A stretch of 64,000 nt of DNA from Paractinoplanes tereljensis (lineage in GTDB: Bacteria; Actinomycetota; Actinomycetes; Mycobacteriales; Micromonosporaceae). The stretch covers positions 1-64,000 of the forward strand of contig NZ_BOMY01000037.1 of NCBI RefSeq assembly GCF_016862435.1. The letters run 5' to 3'. Below, piece by piece: positions 60,511-64,000 of this stretch. The translations under genes and the position numbers were made by a program. How positions within the stretch are numbered: position 1 is the stretch's first letter; each line of letters begins with the position of its first letter. Under the pieces are notes generated by a model. The model ran no database searches, was not told the DNA's origin, and saw only the letters and a program-made list of their open reading frames with translations.

Positions 60511-62856
60511 TCAGCGCACGTAGATGGACGGTTTGGTGATGGCGCTCATGCCGTCGCCGAGGAAGTAACCCGGGTGCGGCGGCTGGTTGTAGGCGGTGTT
60601 CTGCCAGGCGATGGCCACCCGGTACTGCGAGTCGTGCATCAGCGTGTAGAGCCGGCGGTCGGTCGGGATCGGGGTGCTGTAGATGCGCAGCGCCGTCGAA
60701 TCGGTCAGCCGCCAGATCACCTCTTCCCGCCAGTCGCCGAACAGGTCGGCGGACAGGGCCGGGGTGGCCTTGGTGGTGTTGTTGGAGCTGACTCCCGCGC
60801 CGGTCAGCAGGCGGGTGTCGGCGCTGGTGCCGTACTTGTCGATGTGGGTGCTGTCCAGCAGTTCGCGGACCGGGTCGCCGTCCCACCAGATCAGGAAGTT
60901 CTGCGAGCTCGGCTTGCGTCCGACGTTCGCGCCGGCGGTGTTCGACAGGTAACCCATCGCGTTGGACCACGACTCGGCGCCCGGGCTGCCCGCGTAGACG
61001 TCACCGGCCACTCCGCGCCCGTTGTCGCAGCCACACGAGTCGTGCTTCCAGATGGTGGCGCCGGTCCGGCCGTCGAGCATGGTGTCGGCCGGTTGCGAGG
61101 TGCCCTCCGAGACCCGGTAGACCTCCAGCCCGGCCCGCGCCGGGATGAGGTCCCCGACGTGCAGCGCGTCGCCGTGGCCGTAGCCGGAGCGGTACAGCAG
61201 GGTGCCGTCGTCGTTGATCGCGGCCGCGCCGTAGATGATCTCGTCCTTGCCGTCGGCGTCGGTGTCGGCGATGGACAGGCTGTGGCTGCCCTGCCCGTAC
61301 GCGCCGACGTTGCTGGTGCCGGAGTCGTAGGTCCACCGGCTGGTCAGCGTGCCGTTGCGGAAGTCCCAGGCGGCGATGACCGCGCGGGTGTAGTAACCAC
61401 GGGCCATGATCAGGCTCGGCCGCTGGCCGTCCAGGTATGCGGTGCCGGCCAGGAACCGGTCGACCCGGTTGCCGTAGCTGTCACCCCACGAGGAGACGGT
61501 GCCGCGGGCCGGGTTGTAGTTGACGGTGGACAGCGCGGCGCCGGTGAGACCGCTGAACATGGTCAGGTATTCCGGGCCGGACAGGATGTAGCCACTGGAG
61601 TTGCGGTAGTCGGCCGTCGAGGAGCCGATGACGACGCCGGTTCCCGACTTGGTGCCGTCGGCCGTCTTCATCGCGACCTCGGCTTTACCGTCACCGTCGT
61701 AGTCGTACACCTGGAATTGGGTGTAATGCGCGCCGGCCCGGATGTTCCGGCCGAGGTCGATCCGCCATAGGCGGGTGCCGTTGATCTTGTACGCGTCGAC
61801 GTAGACGTTGCCGGTGTAGCCGGACTGGGAGTTGTCCTTGGAGTTGGACGGGTCCCACTTCAGGATGATCTCGTACTGGCCGTCGCCGTCCACGTCACCC
61901 ACGGAGGCATCGTTGGCGGAGTAGGTGTACGCCACGCCGTCCGGGGTGGTGCCGCCGGCCGGAACCTGCAGCGGCACGTCGAGGTAACCGGTCGCGAACG
62001 ACAACGACGCCGGCGAGTCGGCCTGCTCCACCCCACCCACCACGGCCCGGACCGTGTACGACGCGTTCGCGGCCGCCCCGGAGTCCAGGTAGTTCGTCGA
62101 GGTGGTGATCGGGGACGCGGTGATCTTCGTGCCGGACCGGTACACGTTGAAGCCGGTGTCGGTGGCCTCGGTGCCCAGCAGGCGCCAGGACACCAGGTTC
62201 GCGCTGCCCGACCGCACGCTGAGCACGCCCCGGTCCAGGTCCTCCAGCTGCCGTCCGGTGGTCGCCGGCGGGGTGGTGGGCGTGGTCGGCCCGGAGACGT
62301 AGTTGAAGGCCACCTGCATCCGGGCGATGTCGGCGCAGGTCTCCTCCACGATCGGGTTGTTGCCCGCCGTCGAACCGTCCTTGGTGCTCAGGCACAGCCC
62401 GGACGCCACGCTCTTGACCAGGTATTTTCCGGTCGTCGCGGTGGACGCCGTGAACGTCCAGAGCTGGTTGTTCTTAGTGGCGTCGCCGCAGCTGTACTGC
62501 TGCAGCTGGGTGCCCGAGGTGGTGCTGGAGCTGGGCACGTCGATGCACTTGGCGCTGTTGCCGTTGACCAGCTGGAACTGGCCCGCGTTGCGAGCCACGG
62601 CCTTCCACTGCTGGCTGGTCGCGGTGCCGCAGGCCAGCTGCACGAGCAGGGCTGCGCCGTCGGCCGAGGCACCGGCGACGTCGACGCACTTGCCGCTGGC
62701 CCCCGGCACGAGCGTGTAGACCCCGTCGGCGACCGGCGTCACCGCGGCCGAGGCCGGCATCATCGTGATGGCCATCAGCGCGGCCGGCCCGGCCACCACG
62801 ATCGCACCGGCGGCGATCACGCCGCGGCGGTGGCGCCGCGTCATGCCTCTGAACAT
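60511..62856 (-). CDS. Secreted rhamnogalacturonan lyase (PL11) with CBM13 module
   Basis: 781 residues from ATG 62856 with GAGAGGAAC upstream. In-frame starts further upstream are less likely. A signal peptide ends near ASA (residue 37). Residues 42-185 are a CBM13 trefoil (GKCVDVAG, AKCIDVPS, SGLCLSTKD). After a Thr/Pro linker, the PL11 beta-propeller begins near 200 with RQLEDLDRGVLSV, then NDASVGDVDGDGQYEIILKWDPSNSKDNS and several Asp-rich calcium loops (DYDGDGKAEVAMK, DTDADGKDEII), and ends with QNTAYNQPPHPGYFLGDGM. It cleaves the rhamnogalacturonan I backbone outside the cell. Confidence 0.95.
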   Translation of the reverse strand: MFRGMTRRHRRGVIAAGAIVVAGPAALMAITMMPASAAVTPVADGVYTLVPGASGKCVDVAGASADGAALLVQLACGTATSQQWKAVARNAGQFQLVNGNSAKCIDVPSSSTTSGTQLQQYSCGDATKNNQLWTFTASTATTGKYLVKSVASGLCLSTKDGSTAGNNPIVEETCADIARMQVAFNYVSGPTTPTTPPATTGRQLEDLDRGVLSVRSGSANLVSWRLLGTEATDTGFNVYRSGTKITASPITTSTNYLDSGAAANASYTVRAVVGGVEQADSPASLSFATGYLDVPLQVPAGGTTPDGVAYTYSANDASVGDVDGDGQYEIILKWDPSNSKDNSQSGYTGNVYVDAYKINGTRLWRIDLGRNIRAGAHYTQFQVYDYDGDGKAEVAMKTADGTKSGTGVVIGSSTADYRNSSGYILSGPEYLTMFSGLTGAALSTVNYNPARGTVSSWGDSYGNRVDRFLAGTAYLDGQRPSLIMARGYYTRAVIAAWDFRNGTLTSRWTYDSGTSNVGAYGQGSHSLSIADTDADGKDEIIYGAAAINDDGTLLYRSGYGHGDALHVGDLIPARAGLEVYRVSEGTSQPADTMLDGRTGATIWKHDSCGCDNGRGVAGDVYAGSPGAESWSNAMGYLSNTAGANVGRKPSSQNFLIWWDGDPVRELLDSTHIDKYGTSADTRLLTGAGVSSNNTTKATPALSADLFGDWREEVIWRLTDSTALRIYSTPIPTDRRLYTLMHDSQYRVAIAWQNTAYNQPPHPGYFLGDGMSAITKPSIYVR

Positions 62857-62859
62857 GGT

Positions 62860-62875
62860 GTTCCTCTCGCATCGG
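62860..62875 (-). promoter_or_regulatory. Shared 16-bp leader, copy at the rhamnogalacturonan lyase gene
   Basis: Identical to the element at 59034-59049 (CCGATGCGAGAGGAAC on the minus strand), placed 3 bases before the start codon here and 6 bases before it at the pectinesterase gene. Confidence 0.6.
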
Positions 62876-62944
62876 GAGCGGACGATCAGTACGCCCCGGT
62901 AGATGCGGTTCACCACCCATCGACAACAGAAAATGGACTACCGC

Positions 62945-63817
62945 TCAGGCGGCCTGCTCCTTGGGGAAGTGCGGGCGCAGGTTGGCGGCCAGGACGCGGT
63001 CGAGCACCCGGTCGGAGAGCAGGCGGGACAGGCGGGTGAGCACGGCCGCGTCCCGGCCGATGGTGTAGCGGGCACGCGGCCGACGGGTGGTCGCGGCGTC
63101 GGCGATGATGCGGCCGGCCGCCTCGGCGGGAAGTCCCGACGCGGTGAACGCGGTGGCGTGGTTGATGATCGCCTGCAGGAGACCGCCGTACCGGCCCCGC
63201 TCGGCCGGCGAGAGCGCGGCCAGGGTGTCGCCGGCCCGCTCGATGCCGTGGCCGGTCATCTCGGTGCGCACGCCGCCGGGCTCGACGACCACCACCTGCA
63301 CGCCGTGCGGGGCGAGCTCCCGGCGCAGCGCGTCGCTCATCGCCTCCATGGCGAACTTCGCACCCGCGTACGCCCCGTAGGTCGGCATCGCTACCTTGCC
63401 GCCGATCGAACTGATGTTGACCACCCGGCCGGAGCTGGCGTGCAGCGCGGGCAGGACGGCCTTGGTCACCGCGACGTGGCCGAAGAAGTTCACCTCGAAC
63501 TGCCGCCGCCATTCGGCCATCGACAGCAGTTCGACCGGCGCGTTGATGGCGATGCCGGCGTTGTTGATCACGGCACGCAGTGGCCGGTGGCCGGGGTCAC
63601 CGGCGATGCGGCCGGCGACCGCCTCGATCTGCCCCGGATCGGTGATGTCAAGCAGCACCGGCTCCAGGTTCGGGGCGCGCAGCGCGTCGGCGTCGGCCTG
63701 GCGGCGGACCCCGGCGAGCACGTGATAACCGCGTTTGGCCAGCTCGCGTGCCGTGGCGGCGCCCATCCCGGTGGAGGCGCCGCTGATCAGGATCAGCTCT
63801 TCATGTGACGTTGTCAT
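62945..63817 (-). CDS. Short-chain dehydrogenase/reductase
   Basis: 290 residues. The cofactor motif is SGASTGMGAA near residue 12, NNAG is in the middle, Ser of VNISSIGG and the Tyr-X3-Lys of YAGAKF form the active site, and VEPGGVRTEM follows. The classical SDR fold with a C-terminal extension of about 50 residues. An Arg pair after the second beta strand (GVRRQADAD) suggests NADP preference. It is divergent from a TetR gene with three palindromes in between, one of which covers its start codon, so it is probably repressed by that regulator. Substrate unknown. Confidence 0.93.
   Translation of the reverse strand: MTTSHEELILISGASTGMGAATARELAKRGYHVLAGVRRQADADALRAPNLEPVLLDITDPGQIEAVAGRIAGDPGHRPLRAVINNAGIAINAPVELLSMAEWRRQFEVNFFGHVAVTKAVLPALHASSGRVVNISSIGGKVAMPTYGAYAGAKFAMEAMSDALRRELAPHGVQVVVVEPGGVRTEMTGHGIERAGDTLAALSPAERGRYGGLLQAIINHATAFTASGLPAEAAGRIIADAATTRRPRARYTIGRDAAVLTRLSRLLSDRVLDRVLAANLRPHFPKEQAA
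63806..63816. promoter_or_regulatory. TGACN3GTCA palindrome, copy 1, over the SDR start
   Basis: TGACGTTGTCA overlaps the first codons of the SDR gene. Same 4+4 arms as copies at 63840 and 63862. Confidence 0.6.
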
Positions 63818-63839
63818 ATGAAGAAGCTAGCAACTCAGA

Positions 63840-63850
63840 TGACAATGTCA
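63840..63850. promoter_or_regulatory. TGACN3GTCA palindrome, copy 2
   Basis: TGACAATGTCA in the middle of the divergent intergenic region between the SDR and TetR genes. Confidence 0.7.
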
Positions 63851-63861
63851 AGTGAACCGGG

Positions 63862-63872
63862 TGACGCTGTCA
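63862..63872. promoter_or_regulatory. TGACN3GTCA palindrome, copy 3
   Basis: TGACGCTGTCA, 14 bases before the TetR start. Centre-to-centre distance to copy 2 is 22 bases, and 34 bases separate copies 1 and 2. Confidence 0.7.
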
Positions 63873-63886
63873 GGTAAGTTGTCGGC

Positions 63887-64000
63887 GTGAGCAGCAGAGC
63901 GGACAGCGCGGCCGCGACCCGGCGTGCGCTGCTCGACGCCGCGGCCGAACTGCTCGACGAGGGCGGCCCCGACGCCGTGACGCTGCGCGCGGTGGGTGCC
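63887..64000 (+). CDS. TetR-family regulator, 3' end outside the window
   Basis: 38 codons are visible from GTG 63887. The sequence TRRALLDAAAELLDEGG followed by VTLRAVGA is the first part of a TetR HTH domain. The gene runs off the window. Its divergent placement and the three intergenic palindromes make it the likely regulator of the SDR gene and of itself. Confidence 0.85.
   Translation, partial: MSSRADSAAATRRALLDAAAELLDEGGPDAVTLRAVGA

Overview
The window is GC-rich actinobacterial DNA. The gene style (GTG starts, four-base start/stop overlaps, LuxR regulators, an ECF factor of SigE type, a conservon-like kinase/roadblock/DUF742 operon, and many secreted plant-cell-wall enzymes with ricin-type CBM13 modules) fits Micromonosporaceae, for example an Actinoplanes-like soil organism. 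I saw no rRNA, tRNA, insertion sequence, prophage or CRISPR array. Nearly all DNA is coding and no gap exceeds about 240 bases.

Layout. 1-5371: the tail of a LuxR regulator, then a conservon-like operon (NIT-type kinase, roadblock protein, DUF742 protein) that ends in a membrane protein with a CBM2-like domain where the usual small GTPase gene would be. 5466-11184: secreted lipase and subtilase, then an opposite-strand pair of HupE/UreJ-like permease and DUF3500 protein. 11420-13990: SigE-family sigma factor, membrane beta-propeller protein and patatin in one operon. 14156-21684: a large GH78 alpha-L-rhamnosidase behind a LacI-type palindrome, an OmpR-type two-component system, a helix-turn-helix/hydrolase fusion with a degenerate catalytic triad, and a small secreted beta-trefoil protein.

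21668-31093 is a nitrogen-salvage locus: a TetR regulator divergent from a translationally coupled operon of APC permease, two DUF1989 proteins, a urea/guanidine carboxylase, allophanate hydrolase and BioY. The DUF1989 pair points to guanidine rather than plain urea as substrate, and BioY would supply the biotin of the carboxylase.

31198-50813 is the most unusual region: a GntR(FCD)-controlled catabolic island. Four copies of a palindrome close to ATTGGATCCAAT lie at 31150, 35377, 38437 and 40458. Three precede transcription units and the fourth overlaps the start of a fusion gene. The genes encode a Rieske oxygenase, a glutamine-synthetase-like ligase, an aldehyde dehydrogenase, a fused class V aminotransferase/FAD amine oxidase, a copper amine oxidase, a dipeptide-type ABC importer with an embedded esterase, an amidohydrolase-fold protein lacking its metal ligands, a cytidine-deaminase-like protein, a creatininase-family amidase, a cyclase-family hydrolase and a gamma-glutamyltransferase. 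Together they look like import and stepwise breakdown of an amine- or amide-bearing compound, perhaps through gamma-glutamyl intermediates. The substrate cannot be named from sequence.

50928-64000: a TauE/SafE permease, an AHL-lactonase-like enzyme, a PAS-GAF histidine kinase, a DUF4132 protein, a pectin methylesterase and a PL11 rhamnogalacturonan lyase (both with CBM13 and a shared 16-bp leader), between them a chemoreceptor that has lost its signalling hairpin tip, and finally an SDR oxidoreductase divergent from a TetR gene cut by the window edge, with three TGACN3GTCA palindromes between them.
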